A stretch of DNA of 64,000 nucleotides. Source: Malus domestica. Its lineage: Eukaryota > Streptophyta > Magnoliopsida > Rosales > Rosaceae. Under the pieces are notes generated by a model. It was given only the letters and a program-made list of their open reading frames with translations, was not told where the DNA came from and did no database searches. The number at the start of each line of letters is the position of its first letter. The stretch's first letter is position 1. Both the position numbers and the translations under genes were made by a program. Location: contig NC_091666.1 in NCBI RefSeq assembly GCF_042453785.1, positions 29,036,501-29,100,500 of the forward strand, read 5' to 3'. Shown here piece by piece: positions 1-10,666 of the stretch.

Positions 1-167
1 AGCGTGCTTTATCGCTTCCGTCGCAATCTCCTCCTGCGACCTGCACAAAGAAACAGACTTCAGCAAAACACAAACACCTCTGCAGTGTACGATCGCCTCT
101 GTTTGGCAACCGAGAAAATTTCCCGAAGAGAAAATTCACGAATCCGGAAACGACGCCGTACTTACAT
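1..167 (-). CDS. ATG16-like autophagy protein, 5' end only (partial, runs off left edge)
   Basis: On the minus strand, exon 1 ends at 166 before a consensus GTAAGT donor (165-160) and exon 2 begins at 40 after a TTTGTGCAG acceptor; the 125-bp intron is 41-165. Joining them creates an ATG from A167, T166 and G40, giving MSQEEIATEAIKHA before the window ends. This N-terminus resembles plant ATG16, the coiled-coil/WD40 protein that binds ATG5-ATG12 and directs ATG8 lipidation on the growing autophagosome membrane. Only 14 residues are visible, so the identity rests on memory of the family's first residues and the missing body must be checked. The upstream exon (166 to roughly 480) is read as 5' leader. 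It holds a six-codon upstream ORF at 231-211 (MISSPY, then stop). The split start codon is unusual but seen elsewhere in plants. Confidence 0.5.
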
Positions 168-483
168 TGCGATCGAAATCGAGGATTGTGCCGGAGAAAT
201 CGTTAGGGATTCAATAAGGGGAAGAAATCATGGTCTTCTTCGAAGGCGCAGGGGTAATTCCGGAATAGCGTTGAAAGTTGCGGCGGCGGCCGGTTTTAGC
301 AACGCCCAAAAACAGGGAATTCGGATCCCTTTGGAATTGGTCCGTTCGGAATCAGGGCGTTTGGGGAAGTCTGAGACGATGGAATTCGATTCCGACTGAG
401 AGTCTGAAAAAACCGGGGGTTGCTGCCAAGAGATCGAGCCAGCGTAGAGTCGGGAGTACGACGGACGAAAGGAGACTATCAAT

Positions 484-497
484 AAAACGGCGTCGTT
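484..497 (-). promoter_or_regulatory. Palindromic GC motif upstream of the ATG16-like gene
   Basis: On the minus strand this reads AACGACGCCGTTTT, within the presumed promoter or leader of the ATG16-like gene. A second AAACGACGCCGT lies on the plus strand at 153-159 and flanking bases, at the start of that gene's first intron. Near-identical motifs sit upstream of the mS38 and CENP-X genes. A promoter role is inferred from position and recurrence only. Confidence 0.3.
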
Positions 498-521
498 CTT
501 GACTAATTAACATTAGTTTTA

Positions 522-656
522 GGGATGTGATATCCAGACATCGCTTTTTACTTTTCCCACACCTTTTTAATTTTCGGCATTCGGATTGGATGAATTGAAG
601 AAGATCAACAGACAGATGTGTGAGAAATAAAAAGGGGTGTGTGGATAGCACACCCC
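522..656. mobile_element. hAT-type MITE, family A, copy 1
   Basis: This 135-bp element has imperfect inverted ends: GGGATGTGATATCC on the left and TGGATAGCACACCCC on the right. It is flanked by a perfect 8-bp target duplication TAGTTTTA (514-521 and 657-664), the hallmark of hAT insertions. The interior shares GTGTGAGAAATAAAAA and the ATTGAAGAAGATCAA stretch with the copies at 17.1, 39.1, 47.7 and 57.7 kb. There is no coding capacity. Confidence 0.85.
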
Positions 657-664
657 TAGTTTTA

Positions 665-1828
665 AAGGAGGTGATTTTTACGCATATTTTAGGATTCGTT
701 TGGAAGTGTATTTAAAATAGTTGGAAACACTTTTGGATTCACTTGAAAGTTTCATGACTCATTTGAAAGATTTTTAAAAATGATTGAAGTGTTTTTTGTG
801 GATTGTTTTTTAAATCAATTCTTCGTAAAAACGCAAATAAATCCTAAAAAACATTTTTTTTTCAAGTTTTATTATTATTAAACCATCTTCAATTCTTGGG
901 TTAAAGTTAAAAATTTTAACCCATAGAAATTTGGGTTTTAACCCAAAAACAGATTTTTTTTTTCCTCCAACCCTTCTGGTTAAGTTTTTAGCCCGGAAGT
1001 TTTAAAAAATGAATTTAGGATAATTTTTTTTCTTAAGGTAACTTAAAAAAAAAATTATGTTGACTGTGTTAATTTAATTTTATGAACATTTTAACCCAAA
1101 AATATTTAGATTTCGATAAATATTGAAAAATCTCTAAACCGACACCATGAAACTCGTGAAACACTATGACAGAATATGAAACACATAAAATAATATATTT
1201 TTTAATTACTTTAGCCGTTGAATTTAAATTTAGACAATTGGATCTTCTTTTTTTACCGTTAGATTTCATCATGTTAGATTTTAACCGTTTGATTTAATGA
1301 ATAAATAAAACGAAAAAAAATACACATATATAGTGGGCCAACTCCACTAACCCATGAGAAATCTTGGGCTAAATTTGTCTCAAAAATGAGTTTTGGGTTA
1401 AAACTTATATTTGTCCCAAGATTTAGAGCAAGTTAGGGTAAGTATAGAACCTAAAATTTGAGTTTTACTTCAAGGGTTGGAGTAGGTCTTAGGGGAGGGA
1501 AAAGTTTGAAACTATTATAATAATTTAGGAGAGTGAGTTTCGAATCTGAGACACATAGGTAGAAACCTAACACCCTATTCATTATGATATTGGACAATAT
1601 GTGTAGAAAAAGACATGAAACTCTTCCTGAAAAAAGCACATAACTGGTTTGAAACCTAAAAATATTTCTCTGAAAGCACTTTCAGTCATTTAAAAGTACT
1701 TCCAAATGAGTATTTAGTAATGATTGATTCCAAAAGCACTTTGATCAAAACAATTTTTAACTATTTTAAAAGCACTTTCAAACGAGCGCTAAGCGTTTAC
1801 CTCTCTTTATTCATAACTCTCAAATTAT
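665..1828. other. Intergenic, AT-rich, MITE remnants
   Basis: No gene is seen. An inverted-repeat-like element occupies about 885-1428: its left end contains TTCTTGGGTTAAAG and its right end is the inverse AAATCTTGGGAC form, with several 'GGGTTTTAACCC' type hairpins inside. A second remnant at about 1640-1795 carries AAAAGCACTTTCAAACGAG, which recurs at 8.9-9.0 kb. The limits of both are not fixed by target duplications. Confidence 0.4.
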
Positions 1829-2034
1829 GTAAATCAAATAGAAACAAAAAATTGATTAACAATGAGTATGAGAAGCTAAAAGAAATGTGTGTGTGTGTGT
1901 GTGTGTGTGTCATTTTTCTAATTGTAGTAAGGGTGTAAATCAAATAGAAACAAAAAATTGATTAACAATGAGTATGAGAAGCTAAAAGAAATGTGTGTGT
2001 GTGTGTGTCATTTTTCTAATTGTAGTAAGGGTGT
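1829..2034. repeat. Tandem duplication of a ~106-bp unit containing a (GT)n microsatellite
   Basis: The unit beginning GTAAATCAAATAG at 1829 starts again at 1935. The two copies are nearly identical apart from the length of the GT tract (about 1885-1910 in copy 1; about 1991-2008 in copy 2). The near-identity implies a recent duplication after which the microsatellite changed length. Confidence 0.9.
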
Positions 2035-2084
2035 GAGTTTGATAGTGAAATCCGCTTTTGACTGAAATTTTTGAATCCAAAAAA

Positions 2085-2590
2085 TTCCATATTCCAAGCC
2101 AAATGTCCGAAAATTTTAGACGACTTTTGAAATGTTTCTACGAATTCAGAAAACTGTGAATTTCCGATTCGACTTTATCCAAAATTTTCCAAAAATTAGG
2201 GAGATGAATTAGAGAGGCAGGACATGTTGAACAGCCTCAAGGTATTGAAACCTATGACATAAACAAGTCCTCCAAGGGAGATTGCATTATCGTTAAGAAT
2301 CACAATTTATGCCAAATAGTTCCACTTTTAATTGTATCAATATCTTTTACATAAAAATTTCATTACTATTGATTGCACGGGCGATCACAAAATTTGGATG
2401 ACAATTGAAATGCTTTTACTAATTCTGAAAGTTGTGAACTTCCGATTCTACTTTACACATAATTTTTGAAACATAATCCATTTCAGTGAGCACATTGTAC
2501 CTGTGTTAGTCCGAGTCGTAGGGTGAGGCAGGACAAGTTGAACAGCCGCAAGGTAACGAAACCTATGACACAAAGTCCTCCTAGGAAGCG
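2085..2590. repeat. Degenerate direct repeat, unit about 310 bp
   Basis: The stretch at 2216-2281 (GGCAGGACATGTTGAACAGC, then AAGGTATTGAAACCTATGACA) recurs at 2526-2588 with about ten differences. Preceding blocks (GTGAATTTCCGATTCGAC against GTGAACTTCCGATTCTAC) also align. No coding potential or known family is recognised. Confidence 0.65.
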
Positions 2591-2599
2591 AACGTTTTA

Positions 2600-4760
2600 A
2601 CAACTCCTAAACTAGCTTAAAACATATTAGTGGAACTTCAAACATAGTTCCTCGGACCATCTCAAACCAATTGAAGTACACTTTGGACAAAAACCTCCCA
2701 CCGTTTAAACTTTCGTAGGATGTTTTTTTTTTTTTAATAAAAAAAAAGGGACAACTAGTGGCAAGCCACGGTTATCCATTAGTTTCAGGAACCGAAAAGA
2801 ATCACAAAGACTTTTCAGCCTTCTTCTGGCCACAAGTTTAGCTTCCACACCAAGATAAGGAGATTGGGAAAGATGGCACTGTGTCTGTGTGGAAGGGCAG
2901 ATTTTCTCCAGCTTTTAGTCTTCGATTCCTCGACGTTTCTTTTAATTTGTGACTAAATATTGGTTTTGGGTAATGGAGTTTTACACTAGCAATTAAAACT
3001 CCAAATCTGGTTGTGTTTCTGAAATTAGGTGTTTCAGAGCAACACATCGAAAGGGTGTGAGTTCGAAGGTTCTCCAATTGCGCGGGGAAGAACCTAACCA
3101 GAAAATCAAGGTTCTTGGGCTGTTTTATCTTGAGAACAATAAACGTGATAAAGAGAATGACTTGTTTTCGGGACATCCCATGAATCATTTATCGCTCAAG
3201 GCTTCTACATTTTTTGGGTAACGTCGTCCTTTAATTTTTCGGTTTATAATAATTTTAAGACTTCACCAATCTGTCATGGATTCTGAAAACAACTTCATTC
3301 CTAATCTTAACAAGCCTTTCAAATTTCAGAGTCTCCACTTTAAGCGTTCGAGGCAAAAAATGTTTTTTCAATAATATTAGAAATCAACTTAGTTGATGGA
3401 TCTGAATGATGGTGGGTGTGGACAGTGTCTTATATTACAAACTCCTTGAACAATATAAACATCGTTATGATCACACATAAACAGTTTGTGTCCGACGGGT
3501 CGTACCTTATTTTTACTGATAAAAAAAATGTCTTGAGAGTGGTTTTGAATATCATAAAAAATGGACTCTAAAGTTTCGAACCAGGGACAGAGGCCACTAG
3601 AAGATTCATTGTTTAAAGTAGTAAAGTATTTTTAAGTTGTTTATTTTTCAGAAGCAAGTTGTGAGTTGTTTTGGTAATTATTAAAATCTTTCTTTGCAAC
3701 ATACAACGATTCAATTAAATTCCTCTTTCTAATATAAATTAAAATAGTAATAATACTTTTAATAAAATAAATTAAATAGTAATATGCTTCCTCGGAGCAC
3801 TTAAATAGTTAATAATTGTTCGTTGTGCTTCTAATGAAAGTATTTATGGCAGAAGTACTATTAAGCATAAGTGTTGTCTATACAACTACGCTGAAGAAAA
3901 ACCGTACAAGAAATTCGAAGTTTGCAATTGAGAATATATCATCACGATAGTATCCCTATCATCACTTATTACTAAATAAGATGTAACATTGATTACACAC
4001 AAAAATCTCGACATGAGATGAGATAGATCAATGCATTGGACTAGTGAGATCGGAGTAGGAGAGAATCAATAAAAGGCCACCACGAAGTATTTCTTTGTTA
4101 ATCCAACTTTGCATTTCGCATTTTACCACTAAGGTTTCCAAAACAATGGAACATGTGAACATGGCATGTTACGTCATGAATTATTGTATTCGTTACAAGA
4201 TTTATACGTAGTATACAAATCTTAATTTTGACAAAAAAAATTCGCAGTTTTTACCTTTTCAACAATGTCCCTTTATTTTTTTATTAATTATGTTTTAATT
4301 TAATTTGTAATATTAGGACCCTCAATTAATCTAGAAGTAACGTATGCATTCAAAGATTCAAGGGATCAAAATATTGATATTTTCAAGCTGTGTATTAATC
4401 TTTTTTTATTACACATTTTTAAATGTGTGTTCAAGGTAGGTGGACAATAAGTAAAATAATTAGTCAAATGAAGACCTCTCAACTCAAAGTTTCAAATGAA
4501 GACCTAATATAAAGGAAGTACACCACAATGGTGAAATTCCAAAATGTTAAAAATGCCCTCACTTTGCAAAAACAAAACACAAAACAATCCCAATATAATA
4601 TGGTTATAATCGTAATATACAGATATAATAAGATTAAAATCGTAATCTACATATCACGCAACCAACTCCACTCGTCCTTCATTTAGGAGCGAGACTAATA
4701 TCTCACAAAAATATATAAAAAAAGAAAAAAGAAAAAAAGAAACCACGTTGGGCAAAAGGG
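2600..4760. other. Intergenic, no gene recognised
   Basis: AT-rich sequence with poly-A/T runs and no ORF that looks like a protein. The longest minus-strand ORF (2838-3188) has no domain-like composition and no usable splice context. A T-rich run followed by 'GGGACAACTAGTGG' at 2725-2765 resembles the segment near 5750-5790, suggesting a dispersed repeat. Confidence 0.4.
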
Positions 4761-4761
4761 A

Positions 4762-5438
4762 ACAGTATCCTCTCCGGATCCTCTTTGTAGAGATCCGGGG
4801 GATTAATCAATCACGTCCGTTCATTGTACATTGTGCGGTTAGTTTTCGTCAAGGTTCTAAAAAACGTTAGGCGCTAGTCGGGCGGCCGGCTGGTGCCTAG
4901 CGCCTAGGCGGACTAGGCAAATTTAAGTAAATTTATTATATATTGTATAAATAAGTGCTGATTTATACTTTAAAAATACACATAATTGTATTGAGATACA
5001 TAAATTGCAACATAAAATGAGATATAAATTATAAAGTATTAGAACATATTGAAAACATGGAGAACAAACATATAATGAGTGTTCATCCAAGTATTCAACA
5101 AGTTTCTTACATTTTATTGAAAAATTAAAATGCAAAATGAAAGTTATCGATTTTATGTCTAAGTGAGAGTCGCAGCCTACGCGAGTGCCTATACGGATTT
5201 AGGCGGGCTAGGCATGTGCCTAGGTGGGTCTAGGTGCATTTTCTTAATTTTCAAATGCTTAGAAACTAATCGGGGTAGTGACCCAGCGCCTAGGCGGAGA
5301 TTTTTATAACAGTGGTTTTCGTTAGATACTCTTTATATTCAATTTTAAATTTTAAATGACTGACCGCACGATGTACGATGAACGGACGTGATTAATTAAT
5401 CCTCCGGATCCCCACAAAGAGGATACGGCGAGGATCCT
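4762..5438. mobile_element. Foldback MITE (family D) split by a second insertion
   Basis: The two outer arms are inverted copies of one another: TATCCTCTCCGGATCC, then a GGATTAAT block and CACGTCCGTTCAT, on the left, and the reverse complement on the right up to 5438. Between the arms lies a different element (4850-5314). Related copies are at 12.92-13.08, 51.96-52.08 and 58.07-58.29 kb. The arms carry GTACATTGTGCGG and ATGTACGATGAACGG in inverted orientation. Confidence 0.75.
4850..5314. mobile_element. Nested hAT-like element (family E) inserted in the family D MITE
   Basis: The element begins CAAGGTTCTAAAA and ends TTTTATAACAGTG (inverse CACTGTTATAAAA). It is bounded by a perfect 8-bp duplication GTTTTCGT (4842-4849 and 5315-5322), so it landed inside the pre-existing MITE. 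The subterminal regions are packed with GCGCCTAGGCGG-type palindromes, probable transposase-binding repeats. A diverged inverted copy lies at 48.99-49.48 kb. No transposase is encoded. Confidence 0.8.
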
Positions 5439-5439
5439 T

Positions 5440-6919
5440 TTCCGGGTAAAAGGGCAAGAGTATAGGAAACTGTAAGCAGTTGCCGTCAGTTTTAAAACTC
5501 CCAACTTTGAATCATATTTGCTATTCCATTGTTAAAAGAGCTAAAAATGTCCATTTTCTTCAATAATTTTTATTAGGAGGAAAATTAACTCCTCTCATAA
5601 TCACGTCAACATTTTATATTGATTTTTTTTATAGAGACAATAAGACAAAAAATAATATGTGAGAGAAGGGGATGGAATGGGATGAGATTAAGAATCCTAC
5701 CATTGGATGACATGTGGTTGAGGGTTCCACATCAGGATATGTTAATGCATGTTTTTTTTTTTTCTTTCAAAAGAGGGACACTTGGTGGGAACCACAATTA
5801 TTCACTCTTTCTGGGTCTAGAGGAGACTAGTTGAGAATTACACCTTATATGTGGTCACGATTAAACAGATTCACAGTTTACAAGTATTGACTTGTCGTGG
5901 TTGTTAATGCACGCCTTTAAGGTGGTAATCAATTCAATAACCACTTGTACATGTCATCAAAATGGAAGATAAAATGACGTGCACGTAAACTAAAATATAC
6001 ATAGACTAACTAAATATCTTTTACAGGCCCATACTCTAAAACATGGAAATGTGGAAAATGTTTGATTTCTTATATTCGAAGTCACAAGACGATGTAACAA
6101 TTAAAACATTCATATCATGAGGATTGAAGCGTACACTAATCAGTTTTCTTTTTAAAAAATTCATATTTTTCTCTTGTTAATTTTGAAGACTTTTTTAACT
6201 TTCAATTTCATGTAATTATGTATTATCTCGCTTATATTTCTTGTGATGGGCGAGAGATATAGTTTTCTATACAGTCAATTACTCGTTGAAATTTAAACAT
6301 AAAAGTAATTGGCAATATGGACTATGAAGATTAGTCTAATTATTTATAAGTAGTAAACATGCCCCAAACCCTGCAACTTAAGTTGTAAGCTCTAATAACG
6401 TGTTGACGTATCATGCATGTGAAGAGGCAGACGAAATCAAAGCTTTGATATCACGTAGACAACCAATAAGCCTTAAAAACTTAAATTGTTAAAAAATAGT
6501 AAAATACACTAATTTATATCTTACTAACACTCCCATAATAAAAATGAAACTTTAACGAAAAGCTCTCGGTACTGCTCATTTTAACGAAACCACATTTTTA
6601 CACTAAAAAATTAATCATGGTACTATTTACTTTACTCTTCATTTTATCCTTATCGTTAAAACTCAAATTTTTTAAGTTATTTTCATTAGTTTTCGACACA
6701 TAAAATTACGAATTTACGAATTTATCATAATATTAAAGATGAGATCAATGTAACCAAAACAAGTGGAAATTTATTGTCAAAAAAATTACTACATATAAAT
6801 GATGGAACCAAATTGGACATGATAATACTTCCCCAATATTGGTAACTAAACATAATAAATAAATGTTAAACCCCATTTTCTACCAACTTAAATATAATAA
6901 TTAATTAACGACTAATTAA
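5440..6919. other. Intergenic region downstream of the BT gene
   Basis: AT-rich with no gene. It contains a fragment of foldback family B at about 5600-5650 (CGTCAACATTTTATATTG) and a family C MITE at 6545-6685. The last few hundred bases up to 6919 are the presumed 3' UTR and flank of the minus-strand BT gene. Confidence 0.4.
6545..6685. mobile_element. Small MITE, family C
   Basis: An AT-rich, non-coding inverted-end element. The left end has TTTAACGAAAAGCTCTCGG and the right end is the inverse of GAGTTTTAACGATAAGG. Related copies are nested at 16.23-16.37 kb and lie at 53.385-53.525 kb, sharing CCACATTTTTAC and GGTACT blocks. Exact limits and target duplication were not resolved. Confidence 0.55.
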
Positions 6920-9900
6920 TCACAATCTGAAGCTTCTAATTCCATGAGCAGTAATAGTAGAAGTGCTTCTTCCTTCTCCTAATTCTTCCTCCCTCTTCCT
7001 CTTTGGCAGAGACAGGGAAGATAAGGTTTTGGCCGACATCACCTTCTTCACAAGCAGTTTCCACCTGGCATCGTCCGTCTTCTTCTCTTGCTGCATTTTC
7101 AACTTGAATTGCCTGTCACATTCCGAAAACGACATCGTGTTAACCAATATCAATGCTAGTTGCTAAATGGTTAGATACACACCATCCATGATATTTTATG
7201 TAGGTAGGACCGTAGGAGTGACAAGTTGAATAAAATCAAAACCCTTTTTTTTTTTTTTAATTTGCAAGTTGTAAGAGTTAGGAATTAGGATTGGGATGAA
7301 AGACCTCTTCTTTATTAGAAGACGACACATATTCTAACATTTAACTACGGGAAGAACTCGAACTTGTGTGCAACGAGGCGAGCACGCTATTCTGCTTAAC
7401 CGACGTAGATTTAACTGACTTAATCTACGTCGGCCGATGGAATGCTTTCACCTTCTATATTTTATGCACTAAAATTAAGACAAGTGATTGGATGGAAGGG
7501 TCGTGGAACATGTTTACCTTCGTTTGTCCCATCCCATACGTGATGGAATCTATTTTATTTGGTTTTATTAGCCAGCTTCTGTCTCCTTCATCCTTAATAA
7601 ACAATGATATGCACAAGCTGTCGTTCTAGTACATGACTCACGTGCATACCTAAACTATTAAAGGCCGGCCAACAAACAAGCTCAGATAAGAAGAAATGTT
7701 CTCTTATCAAATTGTCTAGCAACATAAGATCCTAGATTCTAAATCTCTACAATTTATCAATTCAATTTATATTTTGTATGAAAGTACTATTCATATTCAC
7801 CGTATGTCAAGATACCATTACTCGCTATATAACCCTAACAAACCGGGATGCCGGACCAAAATTAAATTGGTGCTAGGATGGGTTGGCACGAATTTGGATT
7901 TTCTCCGGATCAAAGCCTAAGGACTAGGAAATCTGGCCCTTGGTTTGTGTGAGTGGGCCAAAGAAATGAGTTAATGAGGACCGTCGTATTCAATTTGAGT
8001 GGTAAGGATTGCCTGGTTCTTAGGCTCCGAACAATGAGATCTGAAGAGGATTTCTGTCCGGTTGGCATGATCAATTGGGTTCCACCACCCCTTCCAAAGA
8101 TGCCTCGTTGGAAGTAGGTTTCAATGATGCATAGGCTAGTCTATTCTTTCACCGTCCTACATTTTATGAGATTCCAAACCAGAAATGGCCAACTAAAGTG
8201 AGAGTTTCTAATTGCAAATTAAAGAAAACCAATTACTTTAGCTGATAAAATCTTTTGGCATCCTACCAACAACTACTTTTTCTCTTAATTATTCATTAAC
8301 CAACTATGAGGATTCCATAAGCTACCATTAGAATGACTAACTAAGATTAGAATTTAATGATGGCTTTTAAATATATGTTTACCTGCAAAGAGGGACTCTG
8401 CAAGAATCAGGTTCTTCGCACATTGAAGAGTGAAGCTTAAGAAGCTGCCACATGCGCTTGCAACGTAAGCACCCTCCATTCACCCTCCTCTTACACGTGG
8501 CAAAGTGCTGGATCAACATCTGGAGGCCTTGACACGTGGAGAACTTGCTGCATGGGCCCCTCTTGTGACCTGGCTCCATGTCGTAGGGCCCAACACTAGT
8601 GCAACCTTCCTTGCATATGTGCTCCAAGCACTCCATTGCCTCACTCAGCTGGAGATACAACCTCTGCTCCTCTCTATGCCTCCTTGTCCTCTTCTTCCTC
8701 TGCTTAATCACAATATTAACTTTGATTAATACAATAACAAATTGGGTTTAAACAATTAACACAAATGATAAATTTCTACAATGACAATGTTAATTAAACT
8801 GATTATCAATAGTTACGTCAGTTTTATATGCATCAGCAATTGACAATAATTGATCAATTTGAAACCAGTTCTAAAATGAACGAGGACCCTTTACACGAAA
8901 ATGATTTTGAGTTTCAAAAGTACTTGAAGTGCTTTGTGCATCTAAAAAATGTGTTTTTTCTTGATTCATTTGTCATTTTACTAAGAAATCGTTACAAAAA
9001 CATTTTCAGCTATTTTAAAAGTCATTCTAAACGAGATATATGAGAAATATTATACTAATTTTTCTTGTCTTTTACGAAACGAAACGAAGAAATATGAAGG
9101 TAGCGTACCGATTCAATTTCGTCGATGAATTGCATGATGTGGAGTTCGAGCCAAGGGTCGTGAGCTTGCAAGAATTTCCATCCTTCAGTTGTCTCAACAA
9201 CCTTGAAGTGATTAGCGACCAACTTCATGCATTTGAGGTAGAGATCCGCTGCATCGCACATCTTCGCCAGTTGCAGCACGTCCACCACGTTTTCGATGGT
9301 CAAACGTTGACCAAGCTCCTTCGTGCATCTGTTCTTCAGCTGCGGGACCAAGTACACGTGGGACAGCGCCAGCAGATGGATCCCGTACTTCTCCATGTTC
9401 TCTTCTGTGCACCTGCACCAGGGGCACTTTCGTCAGTTCAAACATGCCAGGTGTAATTTAAAGGGAATTAATTATGAAGACAGGCCTCTTGTTTAGATGT
9501 CATTTCCATTTTTTTCTATTTGTGCGATCACAGGTAAGTCACGTTAATATTTTATATTTTTATTATTTTTTATCTTGTTATCTTTATAAAAAATTAATAT
9601 AAAATATTGACGTGACTTAATTGTGACCGCACAAAATAAGAGAGAAACAGTAACGCAGATAATCTGCCTCCATTAATTATCTCGAAGCATTTAATCAAGA
9701 TCTGCCAGGTGTAATTTAAACGGTAGGCAGCGATGACTGTTAGAAAATCGCGTTGATTTAGCAAAGCGTAAAAGGAAAACGGCGGCGAACCTGGAGGAGT
9801 AGAGAAAGCGGACGAAGGCCAATACGGCGTCGTACGGAACGCCGAGAATCGGAATGACCCGCTCCGAGCTCCGGTGCTTACGAGGCCGGTCGATTATGTT

Positions 9901-10176
9901 CTCCAGCACCGGCGACACTGAGGCCTTCAAAATTATTGAAATCAAAACACAAACATAAATCAGATTTTTCCAAAATAGAAGTAAAATTGCTTGAGGAGTG
10001 AGGAGGAAAGGCGGCGCATGTTTGGTGAAATAGCGTACCAGGATGCAAGAGTGCACCGGGATGCGGATGGCGTCGCAGGTGAGGATGTCGACGTCGGGTT
10101 CGGGGAGATATTTGGTGCCGGAGAGACCGTACAGGTCGACGGAGGTGCCGGAGGTTGCGGTCGGATTAGCTTCCAT
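6920..10176 (-). CDS. BTB/POZ and TAZ domain protein (BT family), 362 aa, five exons
   Basis: Minus-strand exons are 10176-10039, 9924-9791, 9412-9109, 8702-8383 and 7112-6920; all junctions are GT-AG and in phase, giving 363 codons including the stop, the usual length for plant BT proteins. Exons 1-3 encode the BTB domain (DVDILTCDAIRIPVHSCIL, then ASVSPVLENIIDRP) and the BACK-like helices. Exon 4 encodes the TAZ zinc finger with its Cys/His pattern (CKEGCTSVG, CSKFSTCQG, HFATCKRR, CLRCKRMWQLLKLHSSMC). Exon 5 encodes the basic calmodulin-binding tail (RQFKLKMQQEKK, LSLPKRKREEE). BT proteins act as nuclear or cytosolic adaptors for CUL3 ubiquitin ligases and bind calmodulin and bromodomain transcription factors; they respond to nitrate, sugar and hormones. 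The start MEANPT was chosen because BTB follows at the expected distance and upstream in-frame codons are leader. It looks closest to BT1/BT2. Confidence 0.93.
7113..8382 (-). other. Intron 4 of the BT gene, unusually long (1,270 bp)
   Basis: This intron separates the TAZ exon from the calmodulin-binding exon. It begins with GTAAAC after TTTGCAG and ends TGTGACAG. It contains a GC-richer block (7840-8120) that looks like old repeat sequence of unknown family, and no internal gene is seen. Confidence 0.7.
8870..9045. mobile_element. MITE remnant in BT intron 3
   Basis: An AT-rich segment with AAGTACTTGAAGTGCTTT and TTTTAAAAGTCATTCTAAACGAG, related to the remnants at 1640-1795 and 34.08-34.20 kb. 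Non-coding, and its limits are not resolved. Confidence 0.4.
9481..9676. mobile_element. Foldback MITE (family B) inside BT intron 2
   Basis: A long hairpin. TTTGTGCGATCACAGGTAAG, then CACGTTAATATTTTATATT, is mirrored by AATATAAAATATTGACGTG and CTTAATTGTGACCGCACAA. The sequence lies wholly within intron 2 (9413-9790) of the BT gene. The stem contains TGACGTG/CACGT(T/C)A, the ACGT core recognised by bZIP factors. Copies occur at 13.49-13.71 and 16.19-16.43 kb. Confidence 0.8.
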
Positions 10177-10180
10177 TGAG

Positions 10181-10196
10181 AGAGAGAGAGAGAGAC
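10181..10196 (-). repeat. (CT)n tract in the BT 5' leader
   Basis: A GA/CT microsatellite just upstream of the BT start codon, CT-rich on the coding strand, as is common in plant 5' leaders. Confidence 0.9.
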
Positions 10197-10280
10197 TATG
10201 AGTAAAGAAGGAGTCTGCTTTTTGCGAGTCGGCTGCTTTGTTTGTATGAGGGTGGATGAAGAGGTTTGATGGTCGGCCTG

Positions 10281-10290
10281 ACTTTATAGA
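10281..10290 (-). promoter_or_regulatory. Probable TATA box of the BT gene
   Basis: On the minus strand this reads TCTATAAAGT, about 105 bases upstream of the chosen ATG, leaving room for a CT-rich leader. Functional assignment is by position and motif only. Confidence 0.6.
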
Positions 10291-10489
10291 GAAAGAAAGA
10301 TGGGAGTGGAATTGGAACATCAAAATTAAATATTAGAAACATCGACAAACGTGACACGCGCTTTCTAATAGCTGCATTTTTCACTGTCACAAGATAAGTT
10401 ATAAGTTGGGCAAAAAGTGCTTATCACTCACACGCATAACATATCAGCATATTATCTTTCGAATAAAACATATTATCTACATTGAGAAG

Positions 10490-10625
10490 GTAGAAAAGTG
10501 AGGTAAGTCTCACAATAGACTAGTAATAATATGGTTTAAATTTGACTTTTTGTGATAATTGAACATAAAACCTCTTACTTACCAGTAAAGATGACTACCA
10601 CTAAATTATAGTACTAAATGACAAC
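10490..10625 (-). mobile_element. tRNA-type SINE, minus strand copy
   Basis: Read on the minus strand it begins near TAGTACTATAATTTAGTGG and continues with GGTAAGTAAGAGGTTTTATGT and TTCAATTATC, matching the box A and box B parts of the SINEs at 10.67 and 50.73 kb. The body ends around 10490. The internal promoter is decayed compared with the 50.7 kb copy. Confidence 0.6.
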
Positions 10626-10666
10626 ACATCACCTATTATTGTCATTCAAACCAAGAAGACTTTTGC

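Noticed and set aside
4..399. 131-codon plus-strand ORF at the left edge
   Set aside because: Arg-rich shadow of the GC-rich 5' region of the minus-strand ATG16-like gene; the minus strand has consensus splice sites and a sensible product.
2205..2600. CRISPR-like spaced repeats
   Set aside because: Only two diverged copies 310 bp apart in a plant nuclear sequence; an ordinary direct duplication explains them.
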